This document shows positions 26,077 through 36,249 of a DNA stretch of 64,000 bases, piece by piece. A program made the position numbers and the translations under genes. This DNA comes from Enterococcus raffinosus (GTDB lineage Bacteria; Bacillota; Bacilli; Lactobacillales; Enterococcaceae). Within the stretch, counting starts at the first letter, position 1. Every line of letters starts with the position of its first letter. The notes under the pieces are model-generated. The model worked only from the letters and a program-made list of their open reading frames with translations, was not told the DNA's origin and searched no databases. The DNA lies in NCBI RefSeq assembly GCF_001886185.1, contig NZ_JXLA01000012.1, positions 579 to 64,578 on the forward strand, given 5' to 3'.

Positions 26077-28113
26077 TTGGCTAAGATGAACAATGAATAC
26101 AATGACGCTTCGATTCAAGTACTAGAGGGATTAGAAGCGGTTAGAAAACGACCGGGAATGTATATCGGCTCGACAGATAGTCGCGGTCTGCATCACTTGG
26201 TTTATGAAATCGTCGACAATGCAGTTGATGAGGCATTGTCCGGCTATGGTAATGAAATCGAAGTGACCCTGCATCCAGACAACAGTGTGGAAGTAAGTGA
26301 TAAAGGTCGAGGAATGCCAGTTGGTATGCATGCATCAGGCATCCCAACAGTCGAAGTCATCTTCACCATTCTTCATGCTGGCGGAAAGTTTGGTCAAGGT
26401 GGCTATAAAACTTCTGGCGGATTGCATGGCGTTGGTGCGAGCGTGGTAAATGCCTTGTCAGAATGGTTGACTGTAACGATCGTCCGTGAAGGGGTGGAAT
26501 ACCGTGAAGTGTTCAAAGATGGTGGAAAACCTCAAGGGACTTTAGAGAAAATCGGCAAGACTCGTAAACCAAACGGAACGACCGTACACTTCTTGCCTGA
26601 TGCGCAAATCTTCTCAACACTTAATTTTTCTTATGAAACGTTATCAGAACGTTTACGGGAATCAGCCTTCTTGTTAAGAGGCGTTAAAATTACTTTAACG
26701 GATCTGCGTGGAGAAGAAAAAGAAACAGAAGTCTTTCATTTTGAAGAAGGAATCAAAGAATTTGTTGAGTATTTAAATGAAGATAAAGACACGTTAACGC
26801 CGGTTGTTTATTTTTCTGGTGAGCGTGAAGGGATCGAAGTTGAATTTTCCTATCAATACAATGATGGTTATTCAGAGAACCTTCTCTCATTCGTTAATAA
26901 TGTACGAACTAAAGATGGCGGTACTCATGAATCTGGAATGAAGACTTCCATGACGAAAGCATTCAATGAATATGCGCGCAAATCAGGTTTGTTAAAAGAA
27001 AAAGATAAAAACTTGGAAGGTTCAGATTTCCGTGAAGGGTTATCTGCGGTTTTATCTGTTCGAATTCCAGAAAATCTTCTGCAATTTGAAGGGCAGACGA
27101 AAGAGAAGTTAGGAACGCCTGCTGCTCGTGGAGCAGTCGATAGTGTCATTGGTGAACAGATGGGCTTCTATTTACAAGAAAATAGTGAAAATAGCCAAAT
27201 GCTGGTTCGTAAAGCCATTAAAGCTCGCGAAGCTCGTGAAGCTGCACGCAAAGCCCGTGAAGAAAGCCGTAACGGTAAGAAACGGAAAAAAGGGGAGTCT
27301 CTCCTTTCTGGAAAACTGACTCCAGCACAATCGCGAAATGCGGCGAAAAATGAATTGTTTTTAGTCGAAGGAGATTCTGCCGGTGGCTCAGCGAAGCAAG
27401 GCCGTGATCGGAAGTTCCAAGCAATTCTGCCATTACGAGGAAAAGTCATCAATACCGAAAAGGCTAAAATGCAGGATATTTTGAAAAATGAAGAGATTAA
27501 TACCATGATTTATACAATTGGCGCAGGTGTTGGACCTGAATTCTCAATTGAGGACTGCAATTACGACAAGGTAATTATTATGACCGATGCGGATACCGAC
27601 GGTGCACACATTCAGGTGTTGCTATTAACCTTCTTCTATCGCTATATGAAACCCCTGATCGAAGCAGGGAAAGTTTATATTGCTCTGCCACCACTATATA
27701 AAGTTTCCAAAGGTGCAGGACGCAAGCAGGTGATCGAGTATGCATGGACCGACGACGAGCTGCAGGATGTGACTAAAAAAGTTGGGAAAGGCTATATGCT
27801 GCAACGTTACAAAGGGCTCGGCGAAATGAATGCTGAGCAATTATGGGAAACCACGATGGATCCTGAGTATCGTACGTTAGTTCGAGTTCGAATTGACGAT
27901 GCTGCACAAGCTGAACGTCGAGTGACGACTCTAATGGGTGATAAAGTGGAACCACGTCGTAAATGGATCGAAAACCATGTACAATTCACTTTGGAAGAAG
28001 ATGGCAGCTTATTGGACAATAAGGAAGAAACGTCTACTGTGCCAGTATCTGAACAACACGAGAAAGAAGAGACAGCTGATCAAGTGAAAATAATCAGTTT
28101 GTTCGACGAGTAG
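26077..28113 (+). CDS. parE: DNA topoisomerase IV subunit B
   Basis: ATPase subunit of topoisomerase IV, which decatenates daughter chromosomes. 678 residues: GHKL ATPase (VRKRPGMYIGSTDSRGLHHL, VDNAVDEALSGYG, GGLHGVGASVVNALS), transducer, and Toprim with EGDSAGGSAKQGRD and DADTDGAHIQ. PLRGKVINTEKAK favours ParE over GyrB, and the partner next door is ParC. The TTG start has GAGGAG eight bases upstream; an ATG three codons later is less well spaced. The 187 bases before it carry only a weak promoter candidate (TATCAT at 25903). Confidence 0.95.
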   Translation: MAKMNNEYNDASIQVLEGLEAVRKRPGMYIGSTDSRGLHHLVYEIVDNAVDEALSGYGNEIEVTLHPDNSVEVSDKGRGMPVGMHASGIPTVEVIFTILHAGGKFGQGGYKTSGGLHGVGASVVNALSEWLTVTIVREGVEYREVFKDGGKPQGTLEKIGKTRKPNGTTVHFLPDAQIFSTLNFSYETLSERLRESAFLLRGVKITLTDLRGEEKETEVFHFEEGIKEFVEYLNEDKDTLTPVVYFSGEREGIEVEFSYQYNDGYSENLLSFVNNVRTKDGGTHESGMKTSMTKAFNEYARKSGLLKEKDKNLEGSDFREGLSAVLSVRIPENLLQFEGQTKEKLGTPAARGAVDSVIGEQMGFYLQENSENSQMLVRKAIKAREAREAARKAREESRNGKKRKKGESLLSGKLTPAQSRNAAKNELFLVEGDSAGGSAKQGRDRKFQAILPLRGKVINTEKAKMQDILKNEEINTMIYTIGAGVGPEFSIEDCNYDKVIIMTDADTDGAHIQVLLLTFFYRYMKPLIEAGKVYIALPPLYKVSKGAGRKQVIEYAWTDDELQDVTKKVGKGYMLQRYKGLGEMNAEQLWETTMDPEYRTLVRVRIDDAAQAERRVTTLMGDKVEPRRKWIENHVQFTLEEDGSLLDNKEETSTVPVSEQHEKEETADQVKIISLFDE

Positions 28114-28126
28114 GAGGTGGTCAAAG

Positions 28127-30574
28127 ATGGATGCAAAACATTCGATTCAAGAATTAACATTAGAAGAAGTAATGGGTGACCGTTTTGGCCGCTATTCGAA
28201 GTATATTATTCAAGAACGGGCGCTGCCTGACATCAGAGATGGATTAAAACCCGTTCAACGGCGTATTCTATTCTCTATGAATAAAGATGGGAATACCTAT
28301 GATAAGGGATTTCGTAAATCTGCGAAATCTGTAGGGAATATCATGGGGAACTATCATCCCCATGGAGATAGTTCAATCTATGAAGCAATGGTTCGCCTAA
28401 GTCAGGATTGGAAATTACGGCAGGTTCTGATTGAGATGCACGGAAATAATGGGTCAATGGATGGAGACCCTCCTGCGGCGATGCGTTATACAGAAGCCCG
28501 TTTGTCACAACTGAGCGGCGAGATGCTACAAGACATTGAGAAAGAAACGGTTGATTTCGTCTGGAACTTTGATGATACAGAAAAAGAACCGACTGTTCTT
28601 CCAGCTGCTTATCCTAATTTACTGGTTAACGGGTCAACTGGGATCTCTGCAGGTTATGCGACTGAAATTCCTACCCATAATTTATCGGAAGTAATTGATG
28701 GAACGATATATTTAATTGACCATCCAAACGCTTCATTAGAAAAGATTATGGAGTATATTCCCGGGCCAGATTTTCCGACTGGAGGAATTCTGCAAGGGAA
28801 GGCTGAAATCAAGAAGGCTTACGAAACGGGAAAAGGCAAAGTAATTCTTCGTTCTAAAACGTCAATCGAACCATTAAAAGGCGGAAAACAGCAGATTGTT
28901 ATTCATGAGATCCCTTATGAAGTGAACAAAGCGGTTTTAGTTAAAAAAATGGATGAAATCCGATTAAATAAAAAAATCGACGGCATCGCCGAAGTTCGTG
29001 ATGAATCTGACCGGACAGGTTTGCAGGTGGTTGTTGAGTTGAAAAAAGACGCAAATGCAGAAGGAATTTTGAATTACTTATTCAAAAATACTGATTTGCA
29101 GATCAATTATAATTTCAACATGGTTGCTATTGATAACATGACGCCGCAGCAAGTTGGATTGAAGCATATTTTAGTAAGCTACATCGGCCACCGTAAAGAA
29201 GTGATCACCAAACGTAGCCAATATGAACTCGCTAAGGCACAGAAACGGCAACACATTGTTGAAGGATTGATGAAGGCTTTATCAATCCTTGATGAAGTAA
29301 TCTCTACGATTCGCGGTAGTAAAGACAAAAAGGATGCTAAAAATAATTTAGTCGAACGTTTTGAATTCAGTGAAGAACAGGCAGAGGCAATTGTGACTTT
29401 ACAATTGTATCGCTTAACGAATACAGATATCACTCAGCTAGAAAAAGAAGCTTCTGAATTAGCCAAGGAAATCAAAGAATTGCATTTGATTTTAAACAGC
29501 GAAAAAGAATTGCATAAAGTGATGAAACAAGAACTACGTCAAATCAAAAAGAGTTACGGAAATGATCGTTTGACGAAAATTGAAGACGAAATCACCGAAA
29601 TCAAGATTGAGACGGAAGTTCTAATCGCTCAAGAAGAAGTTATTGTTACCCTAACAAAAGAAGGGTATTTAAAGCGCAGCAGTTTGCGTTCATACAATGC
29701 GTCTCGACCAGATGAACATGGTATGAAAGATGGCGACTCTATTATCTTCATTGATAAACTGAATACCCTTGATCATCTATTGATTTTAACCAATCATGGA
29801 AATATGATTTATCGTCCGGTTCACGAAATTACTGAGCTGAAATGGAAAGATGTTGGTGAACACATTTCACAGACTATCACTAATTTATCTATGACCGAAG
29901 AGATTATTGCTGCTTTCCCATATAAAGAGATTGATGCAAACAAACTCTTTATCTTCATGAGTAAAGAGGGAATGATCAAGCAAACTCGAATGACCGAATT
30001 TTCTCCTTGGCGGACCTATCGCAGCCGACCAACGACAGCCATGAAAATGAAAAACGATACAGATCAAATCGTCTCCGTCTTTTTGACCGACGAAGTTCGC
30101 AATGTGGATGTATTTATTGCTTCTCATCGTGCCTTTGGATTACGTTATCCATTAGATGAAGTGCCAGTAGTCGGATCGAAAGCTGCTGGTGTAAAAGCAA
30201 TTAACCTGAAAGACGGTGACTATGTAGTTTCTGGTGCTCTGGTACCATCTGAGGGCGATTCACCTATACTATTATTGAGCCAACGAGGTGCGGCTAAACG
30301 GATGCTTGCACAAGAGTTGCCGCAATTAGGACGTGCGAAGCGCGGTCTGATGATTTTCCGTGAGTTAAAGAAAAATCCGCATCGCTTGAGTTATATGACG
30401 ACGGATACTGAAGGAAAGCTTCTTCTTACGACGAGCAAAGGAATCGAAAAAGAATTAGAGATTTCAAATGTAGCTATCAGTGATCGCATTTCCAATGGTA
30501 CCTTCACGATTGATGAGAAAAAGGAAGGCGAACTTTATTCTGTTGTTCACCCTCAAGAATTGATAGAAGATTAG
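28127..30574 (+). CDS. parC: DNA topoisomerase IV subunit A
   Basis: DNA-cleaving subunit that pairs with ParE. 815 residues. The breakage-reunion domain has the catalytic tyrosine Y121 in AAMRYTEARL. The quinolone-determining stretch is HPHGDSSIYEAMVR with S82 and E86, matching S80 and E84 of S. aureus ParC, both in the susceptible form. GNNGSMDGDPPAAMRYTEAR distinguishes ParC from GyrA. The C-terminal beta-pinwheel follows. AGGAGGTGG precedes the ATG; 13 bases after parE. Confidence 0.96.
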   Translation: MDAKHSIQELTLEEVMGDRFGRYSKYIIQERALPDIRDGLKPVQRRILFSMNKDGNTYDKGFRKSAKSVGNIMGNYHPHGDSSIYEAMVRLSQDWKLRQVLIEMHGNNGSMDGDPPAAMRYTEARLSQLSGEMLQDIEKETVDFVWNFDDTEKEPTVLPAAYPNLLVNGSTGISAGYATEIPTHNLSEVIDGTIYLIDHPNASLEKIMEYIPGPDFPTGGILQGKAEIKKAYETGKGKVILRSKTSIEPLKGGKQQIVIHEIPYEVNKAVLVKKMDEIRLNKKIDGIAEVRDESDRTGLQVVVELKKDANAEGILNYLFKNTDLQINYNFNMVAIDNMTPQQVGLKHILVSYIGHRKEVITKRSQYELAKAQKRQHIVEGLMKALSILDEVISTIRGSKDKKDAKNNLVERFEFSEEQAEAIVTLQLYRLTNTDITQLEKEASELAKEIKELHLILNSEKELHKVMKQELRQIKKSYGNDRLTKIEDEITEIKIETEVLIAQEEVIVTLTKEGYLKRSSLRSYNASRPDEHGMKDGDSIIFIDKLNTLDHLLILTNHGNMIYRPVHEITELKWKDVGEHISQTITNLSMTEEIIAAFPYKEIDANKLFIFMSKEGMIKQTRMTEFSPWRTYRSRPTTAMKMKNDTDQIVSVFLTDEVRNVDVFIASHRAFGLRYPLDEVPVVGSKAAGVKAINLKDGDYVVSGALVPSEGDSPILLLSQRGAAKRMLAQELPQLGRAKRGLMIFRELKKNPHRLSYMTTDTEGKLLLTTSKGIEKELEISNVAISDRISNGTFTIDEKKEGELYSVVHPQELIED

Positions 30575-30605
30575 TTCTTCTGTGCTACAAAAAAATAAAA
30601 CAGTT

Positions 30606-30640
30606 GGGTATCTGTATTAAAACAGATGCCCGTTTTTTTT
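30606..30640 (+). terminator. Terminator of parE-parC
   Basis: GGGTATCTGT pairs with ACAGATGCCC (one G-U) and is followed by GTTTTTTTT. Confidence 0.93.
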
Positions 30641-30722
30641 ATCACAAAATACGTCTTATTCACAATGAATAATGAATTTTATTTAAAGCTTAGTAATGCA
30701 AAATTGCTTTTAAATCAAGGGT

Positions 30723-30806
30723 TTGCGAACGATTACAAAAATATCTTATTTTCTAATTAATCTTTCACAAGGAAAGGCTTGCATAAAAGATTTTATGTGT
30801 TATACT
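30723..30806 (+). promoter_or_regulatory. pflB promoter with candidate CcpA (cre) site
   Basis: The -35 TTGCAT (30779-30784) and -10 TATACT (30801-30806, with TGT just before) are 16 bases apart. TTGCGAACGATTACA at 30723-30737 matches the cre consensus WTGNAARCGNWWWCA at 14 of 15 positions and lies upstream of the -35. TCACAA half-sites near 30641, 30660 and 30767 resemble halves of the Rex operator but do not form a full palindrome. Confidence 0.55.
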
Positions 30807-30862
30807 TTGTTCGTAAACCTGTAGTAATTACGTTTTTAATATTCTAAGGAGGTCCTTTTGAA

Positions 30863-33154
30863 ATGGGAACTGCAACAAATGAACTAGAAAAAATGAAAAA
30901 CACAGAAAAAACTGCATGGCAAGGTTTTAAGGGTCATCTGTGGAAAAATGAAATCAATACTCGGGATTTCATTCAAGCAAACTACACACCTTATGAAGGT
31001 ACTGCTGATTTCTTGGCTGAACCTACTGAGGCAACAAATGAATTATGGACTAAACTACAGCAGCTTCAAAAACAAGAACGTGAAAATGGCGGTGTATTAG
31101 ACATGGAAGCAGATGTCGTATCTGCAGCTAATGCTTATGGTGCTGGATATATCGACGAAAACTTGAAGGACAAAGAAGCAATCGTTGGTATCCAAACAGA
31201 CAAGCCTTTAAAACGTGCGTTTATGCCTTATGGTGGGATCCGCATGGCCGAAGAATCACTTGAACGTTACGGTTATACTCCAAATCCTAAATTTACTGAA
31301 ATTTTTAATGATTACCATAAAACACACAACCAAGCTGTTTTCGATGTATACACACCAGAGATTCGTGCCGCTCGTCGTGCGAAGATCATTACTGGTCTTC
31401 CTGACACTTACGGTCGTGGACGTATCGTGGGCGACTACCGTCGTATTGCTTTATATGGTATTGACTACTTGATGCAAGAAAAATTAAAAGATCATGCAAA
31501 CTGCGGTCACGGTCAATTTACAGAAGAGGATATCCGTCTTCGTGAAGAGATCAGCGATCAATATAAAGCTTTAAAACGTATCAAAGAAATGGCTGAAGCC
31601 TATGGGTTTGATATTTCACGTCCAGCAGAAAATGCGAAAGAAGCAGTACAATGGACGTACTTTGGTTATCTTGCAGCGATTAAAGAACAAAATGGTGCGG
31701 CAATGTCTATCGGACGTGTCTCTACTTTCTTAGATATCTATATTCAACGCGATATTGAAAATGGCACATTGACAGAAGAAGAAGCACAAGAATTGATTGA
31801 CCACTTAGTAATGAAATTACGTATGGTTAAATTTGCACGTATCCCTTCATACAACGAATTGTTCTCAGGAGACCCAGTTTGGGCTACTTTGTCTATTGCA
31901 GGTATGGGTATGGATGGACGTACTTTAGTAACAAAAAATGATTTCCGCTTCTTACACACATTAGAAAATATGGGACCATCTCCAGAACCAAACTTGACGG
32001 TGTTGTATTCTTCTCGTTTGCCAGAAGGATTCAAAGATTATGCTGCAAAAATTTCAATTGATACATCTTCTATCCAATACGAAAACGATGATGTGATGCG
32101 TCCAGTATGGTTAGATGACTATGCGATTTGCTGCTGTGTATCTGCTACACAAACTGGTAAAGAAATGCAATTCTTCGGTGCTCGTGCCAACCTAGCGAAA
32201 GCATTGTTATATGCGATCAACGGTGGGGTTGATGAAAAATCAAAAGCACAAGTTGGACCTGATTTCCGCCCAATTGATTCAGATGATGCTTTAGACTTTG
32301 ATGTCGTTATGGCGAAATATGATGATATGCTGGAATGGTTAGCAGGAATGTATGTAAATACTTTGAACGCGATTCACTTCATGCATGATAAGTATTATTA
32401 CGAAGCAGCTGAACTAGCGTTGATGGATACAGACTTGAAACGTACATTTGCAACAGGAATCGCAGGATTCTCACACGTGGTCGATTCATTGGCGGCTATT
32501 AAATACGCAAAAGTTTATCCAATTCGCGATGAAGACGGAATCGTTACAGACTTCAAGATTGATGGCGAATTCCCTAAATACGGAAACGACGATGAACGCG
32601 CAGATGATATCGCTGTATGGTTGTTGAAGACATTTATGGAAAAACTTGAGCATTATCATACTTACCGTAATTCAGAACCAACAACGTCTATCTTAACAAT
32701 TACTTCTAACGTTGTTTATGGTAAAGCAACAGGTACATTACCTGATGGACGTAAAGCAGGTGAGCCGCTAGCTCCAGGGGCTAACCCATCTTATGGTGCT
32801 GAACAAAATGGTCTGTTGGCTTCACTTAACTCATTGACTAAATTGCCTTACGAATATGCATTAGATGGTATTTCAAATACTCAAAGTATTAACCCAGATG
32901 CATTAGGTCATGATGAAGATGAACGGATTGAAAACTTAACAAACGTTTTAGATGGCTACTTTGATCAAGGAGCACATCACTTGAACGTAAATGTTTTTGG
33001 TAAAGAAAAATTACTCGATGCTATGGAACATCCAGAAAAAGAAGAATACGCAAACTTTACGATTCGTGTTTCTGGTTATGCGGTTAAATTTATCGACTTG
33101 ACTCGTGAACAACAAGAGGATGTTATCAGCCGTACATTCCACGCAAAAATGTAG
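30863..33154 (+). CDS. pflB: Formate acetyltransferase (pyruvate formate-lyase)
   Basis: Converts pyruvate and CoA to acetyl-CoA and formate in anaerobic mixed-acid fermentation. 763 residues. The catalytic cysteine pair lies in [10 protein letters not shown] (C424 and C425 correspond to C418/C419 of E. coli; C423 is an additional cysteine). The glycyl-radical loop is RVSGYAVKF with G738. [19 protein letters not shown] is a strongly conserved block. A perfect AAGGAGGT precedes the ATG. Codon use is markedly optimised, as expected for an abundant enzyme. Activated by the product of pflA downstream. Confidence 0.97.
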   Translation: MGTATNELEKMKNTEKTAWQGFKGHLWKNEINTRDFIQANYTPYEGTADFLAEPTEATNELWTKLQQLQKQERENGGVLDMEADVVSAANAYGAGYIDENLKDKEAIVGIQTDKPLKRAFMPYGGIRMAEESLERYGYTPNPKFTEIFNDYHKTHNQAVFDVYTPEIRAARRAKIITGLPDTYGRGRIVGDYRRIALYGIDYLMQEKLKDHANCGHGQFTEEDIRLREEISDQYKALKRIKEMAEAYGFDISRPAENAKEAVQWTYFGYLAAIKEQNGAAMSIGRVSTFLDIYIQRDIENGTLTEEEAQELIDHLVMKLRMVKFARIPSYNELFSGDPVWATLSIAGMGMDGRTLVTKNDFRFLHTLENMGPSPEPNLTVLYSSRLPEGFKDYAAKISIDTSSIQYENDDVMRPVWLDDYAICCCVSATQTGKEMQFFGARANLAKALLYAINGGVDEKSKAQVGPDFRPIDSDDALDFDVVMAKYDDMLEWLAGMYVNTLNAIHFMHDKYYYEAAELALMDTDLKRTFATGIAGFSHVVDSLAAIKYAKVYPIRDEDGIVTDFKIDGEFPKYGNDDERADDIAVWLLKTFMEKLEHYHTYRNSEPTTSILTITSNVVYGKATGTLPDGRKAGEPLAPGANPSYGAEQNGLLASLNSLTKLPYEYALDGISNTQSINPDALGHDEDERIENLTNVLDGYFDQGAHHLNVNVFGKEKLLDAMEHPEKEEYANFTIRVSGYAVKFIDLTREQQEDVISRTFHAKM

Positions 33155-33182
33155 GTTGCTGACTTTAGTAATTGAATGTATA

Positions 33183-33221
33183 GTAAGGGCGGATGGACGG
33201 AAGTCTATTCGCCTTACTTTT
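33183..33221 (+). terminator. Probable terminator after pflB
   Basis: GTAAGG-CGGATGGA pairs with TCTATTCG-CCTTAC with one bulge. Only a short T-run follows, so it may be leaky and allow read-through to pflA. Confidence 0.6.
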
Positions 33222-33409
33222 CATCATTTTAATTAAGAATGACGTGAGTTTTAAAAATTTGAATGGTACAATGCATCAGATTCAAAATAGATAAAAGGTG
33301 TAACTAGTATAAGTTATTTTCTCTTACACATTTAATGAGCTACAAGGTATAGAAACATAGTGAAAAACAACACTTAAAAAAATTACATATATTGAGGGAG
33401 GGACTGTTT

Positions 33410-34195
33410 ATGTCTACTATGACTGAACAACCTATTGTCGGAAATGTCCATTCAATCGAAAGTTTTGGATCGGTGGATGGTCCTGGTGTACGTTTTATCG
33501 TCTTTATGCAGGGCTGTCGAATGCGTTGTCAATTTTGCCACAATCCAGACACCTGGAAAATCAATGATCCGAAAGCAAAAAAAAGAACAGCTGATGATAT
33601 TTTAAAAGAAGCTTTGAATTATCGGAGCTATTGGGGGAAAAAAGGGGGAATCACTGTAAGTGGTGGAGAACCTTTATTGCAAATTGATTTTTTGATTGAC
33701 TTGTTCAAAAAAGCCAAAGAAATGGGAATCAATACAACGCTAGATAGTTGCGGCAAACCCTTTACATTTGAAGAACCATTTTTCTCAAAATTTGAAGAAT
33801 TGATGCAATATACGGACCTAGTACTATTTGATATCAAACAAATCGATAATCAAAAGCACAAAGAATTGACTGGTCAAAGCAACGATAATATTTTAGAGAT
33901 GGCGAAATATCTATCATATATCAACAAGCCTGTCTGGATTCGCCATGTATTAGTACCTTTTAGAAGCGACTATGACGAATTTTTAATTCGATTAGATAAA
34001 TTTATTAAAACGTTGAACAACGTAGATAAAGTTGAGATTTTACCTTATCACACAATGGGTAAGTACAAATGGGAAGAAATGGGCCTGAAGTATCCATTAG
34101 AAGGAATTGAACCACCGACAGATGATCGAGTGGAGAATGCGAAAAAATTGTTGCATACGGAAGATTATAAAGGCTATTTAAAAACTAAAGTCTAA
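33410..34195 (+). CDS. pflA: Pyruvate formate-lyase-activating enzyme
   Basis: Radical-SAM enzyme that generates the glycyl radical on PflB. 261 residues. The 4Fe-4S motif is QGCRMRCQFCHNP (C36, C40, C43). SFGSVDGPGVRFIVF precedes it, and TVSGGEPLLQ is the GGE SAM-binding motif. A TTG further upstream lies in the ribosome site GAGGGAGGGA, so ATG at 33410 is the start. It is 255 bases behind pflB; I see no strong separate promoter in that gap. Confidence 0.96.
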   Translation: MSTMTEQPIVGNVHSIESFGSVDGPGVRFIVFMQGCRMRCQFCHNPDTWKINDPKAKKRTADDILKEALNYRSYWGKKGGITVSGGEPLLQIDFLIDLFKKAKEMGINTTLDSCGKPFTFEEPFFSKFEELMQYTDLVLFDIKQIDNQKHKELTGQSNDNILEMAKYLSYINKPVWIRHVLVPFRSDYDEFLIRLDKFIKTLNNVDKVEILPYHTMGKYKWEEMGLKYPLEGIEPPTDDRVENAKKLLHTEDYKGYLKTKV

Positions 34196-34202
34196 AAATG
34201 AA

Positions 34203-34230
34203 AATCGGGCAGATGGTGTCCGATTTTTTT
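34203..34230 (+). terminator. Terminator of pflA
   Basis: AATCGGGCA-GATGG-TGTCCGATT followed by T. Confidence 0.9.
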
Positions 34231-34257
34231 GAAAATGATAGAAGTTTAAATATTTAT

Positions 34258-34299
34258 AAAAGGAAAAGGCGGTATGTTGTTGCTCTTTTCCTTTTTTTT
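34258..34299 (+). terminator. Second hairpin terminator overlapping the ppaC promoter
   Basis: AAAAGGAAAAG pairs with CTTTTCCTTTT across a 16-base loop, followed by T. Its right arm and T-run fill the spacer of the ppaC promoter. Confidence 0.75.
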
Positions 34300-34307
34300 G
34301 ATATGAT
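34280..34307 (+). promoter_or_regulatory. Predicted ppaC promoter
   Basis: TTGCTC (34280-34285) and TATGAT (34302-34307), 16 bases apart, 34 bases upstream of the ppaC start. Confidence 0.5.
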
Positions 34308-34340
34308 AAAGAAGAACTTATTTAAAGGAGCGAATCAACT

Positions 34341-35270
34341 ATGGGAAAAGTTTTAATTTTTGGACATCAAAATCCTGATACAGATGCGATTGGAGCAGCG
34401 ATTGCATACGCAAACCTACAAAAGGAGTTAGGTGTGGATGCTGAAGCAGTTGCATTGGGGACACCAAATGAAGAAACACAGTTTGCTCTAGATCATTTTG
34501 GTTTGACAGCTCCGCGTGTAGTAGAAAAGGTCGCGGCTGAGACGAATGACGTAATGCTAGTTGATCACAATGAATTCCAACAAAGCGTGGCAGATATTGA
34601 AGAATTAAACATTCTTTCAGTGGTTGACCATCACCGAGTAGCAAACTTCCAAACAGCGAACCCACTTTATTATCGTGCAGAACCTGTTGGATGTACTTCA
34701 ACAATCGTATTGAAGTTATACAAGGAAAATAATATTGCCGTTCCTGCAAAAATTGCTGGTATGATGTTATCAGCGATCGTTTCGGATACGTTACTATTTA
34801 AATCACCTACTTGTACACAAGAGGATATTGATGCAGCTAAAGAATTAGCGAAAATTGCAGGAGTTGACTTAGATAGCTATGGGTTAGATTTATTGAAAGC
34901 TGGAACCAATTTGGGTAATAAGTCTGAAGCAGAATTGTTAGACTTAGATGCCAAATCATTCCCTATGGCTGACAAAACGGTTCGAATCGCTCAAGTTAAT
35001 ACCGTTGATTTGAACGAAGTTTTTGCTCGTCAAGATGCGTTGCGTGATGCTATGCTATCTGAGAATGTAAAAAATGGCTATGACTTGTTCTTGTTGCTTG
35101 TTACGAATGTGCTAGATTCTGATTCTGAATTATTAGTTGCTGGCGAACCAAGAGAAAAGGTTACAGAAGCATTTAACGTAAAACTTGAAAACGATCGAGC
35201 ATTTCTACCAGGAGTTGTTTCCCGCAAGAAACAAATTGTTCCTCAATTGACAGAAGCATTTGATAAATAA
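34341..35270 (+). CDS. ppaC: Manganese-dependent inorganic pyrophosphatase (family II)
   Basis: Hydrolyses pyrophosphate to phosphate, pulling biosynthetic reactions forward. 309 residues of the DHH family. The metal ligands are H9, D13 and D15 in [14 protein letters not shown]75 in LVDHNE, and H97 in SVVDHHRV. The C-terminal DHHA2 domain ends with the substrate motif [20 protein letters not shown] precedes the ATG; own promoter and terminator. Confidence 0.97.
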   Translation: MGKVLIFGHQNPDTDAIGAAIAYANLQKELGVDAEAVALGTPNEETQFALDHFGLTAPRVVEKVAAETNDVMLVDHNEFQQSVADIEELNILSVVDHHRVANFQTANPLYYRAEPVGCTSTIVLKLYKENNIAVPAKIAGMMLSAIVSDTLLFKSPTCTQEDIDAAKELAKIAGVDLDSYGLDLLKAGTNLGNKSEAELLDLDAKSFPMADKTVRIAQVNTVDLNEVFARQDALRDAMLSENVKNGYDLFLLLVTNVLDSDSELLVAGEPREKVTEAFNVKLENDRAFLPGVVSRKKQIVPQLTEAFDK

Positions 35271-35281
35271 TATGAATGATT

Positions 35282-35312
35282 AAAAAGTGGACTTTTGAAG
35301 GTCCACTTTTTT
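35282..35312 (+). terminator. Terminator of ppaC
   Basis: AAAAAGTGGAC-TTTTGAAG-GTCCACTTTTTT, perfect stem. Confidence 0.95.
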
Positions 35313-35339
35313 GTGGGATTTTTTAAGAAGGATTATAAT
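35311..35339 (+). promoter_or_regulatory. Predicted promoter of the gene at 35445
   Basis: TTGTGG (35311-35316) and TATAAT (35334-35339) at exactly 17 bases, the -35 touching the ppaC terminator. The leader to the start codon is about 100 bases. Confidence 0.6.
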
Positions 35340-35444
35340 ACGAAGGGACATGAACTGTTTTCCTTTAATTCGGTCTAAAACAATCGCAATAGGCAGTCCA
35401 TTTGTTGAAATCTTAAAAATTCTCTAACTAGAAAGGACAGTGCG

Positions 35445-36245
35445 ATGAACATCTATACACGGGATAAAAAAATTCAACAAGAATTAAAACGTCAGGATAT
35501 TCAAAACCTCTTAAACTATTTCCAACAATTGCAAGAGCCTGTAATCTTACGTGACATTCGAAAAGAATTCTCTGGCGCAAAGCGTTTAGATAAGGACTTA
35601 GATTTTTTGATTGCTAATAGTATTATCTCTCGCGAAGATCGACGGTATCAATTGTCATTAGCTCCACTAAAAGAATATCCAACCACTGAAAAGGTCGAAA
35701 GGGTCATAGAAAAGATGGCTGGTAGATACTCTATTGAAGAATTACTGGTTTGGCTAGAGGAGGTGCTTTGGCTTGACGACATCAATGAGATAATCGCCAT
35801 TGACTATGATTTGCCGACACTGAATCGATTAGAAACCGATAGCTTTCAGCTGGTGACAATCAATCATCGAGAAAAGTTATCGGAAACGTTACCGAACTAT
35901 TTTAGCAACGTGGATCAACCGGATAAGTTTCCCAAACTAGCGCCGTTACTTGGTGATGTGAATACTGAATTTTTTAGTAATCAAATTGAGTTGGTTCTTG
36001 AACGAGTGCTGTTAAGGAAAAAGCCTAAGAGAACATCGATTTTTTTAGATAGCTTGGTTGAGACGAAAGTAGTTGTCGCTGAGCCAGAATGGCAAGTAGC
36101 AATTCCATGCGTTGATCGAACACAGCTGGCAGATATTGAAATAGAGATGAATAAGAAAGAACAATTCTTTTTCGGGCGACAACTGGCGGAACAACTATTA
36201 AAAGGAAAAGAAAGTTTTACGTATATGATAAAAAAGAAGGCATAA
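35445..36245 (+). CDS. Protein of unknown function (possibly DUF1803-like)
   Basis: 266 residues, soluble. The N-terminal ~70 residues (IQNLLNYFQQLQEPVILRDI, LDKDLDFLIANSIISREDRR) look like a winged-helix-type region. The middle is acidic and helical, and the end contains EQFFFGRQLAEQLLKGKESF. I recall a streptococcal DUF1803 protein encoded beside ppaC, and this may be its counterpart, but I cannot verify it. GAAAGGACAG precedes the ATG. It is 4 bases from the next gene, so the two form an operon. Confidence 0.7.
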   Translation: MNIYTRDKKIQQELKRQDIQNLLNYFQQLQEPVILRDIRKEFSGAKRLDKDLDFLIANSIISREDRRYQLSLAPLKEYPTTEKVERVIEKMAGRYSIEELLVWLEEVLWLDDINEIIAIDYDLPTLNRLETDSFQLVTINHREKLSETLPNYFSNVDQPDKFPKLAPLLGDVNTEFFSNQIELVLERVLLRKKPKRTSIFLDSLVETKVVVAEPEWQVAIPCVDRTQLADIEIEMNKKEQFFFGRQLAEQLLKGKESFTYMIKKKA

Positions 36246-36249
36246 TAGC

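Noticed and set aside
30641-30780. Rex operator before pflB
   Set aside because: Only isolated TCACAA half-sites are present; no full TTGTGA-N6-TCACAA palindrome.
34339-34749. 136-codon open frame on the minus strand
   Set aside because: Antisense to the start of ppaC; its translation has no family features.
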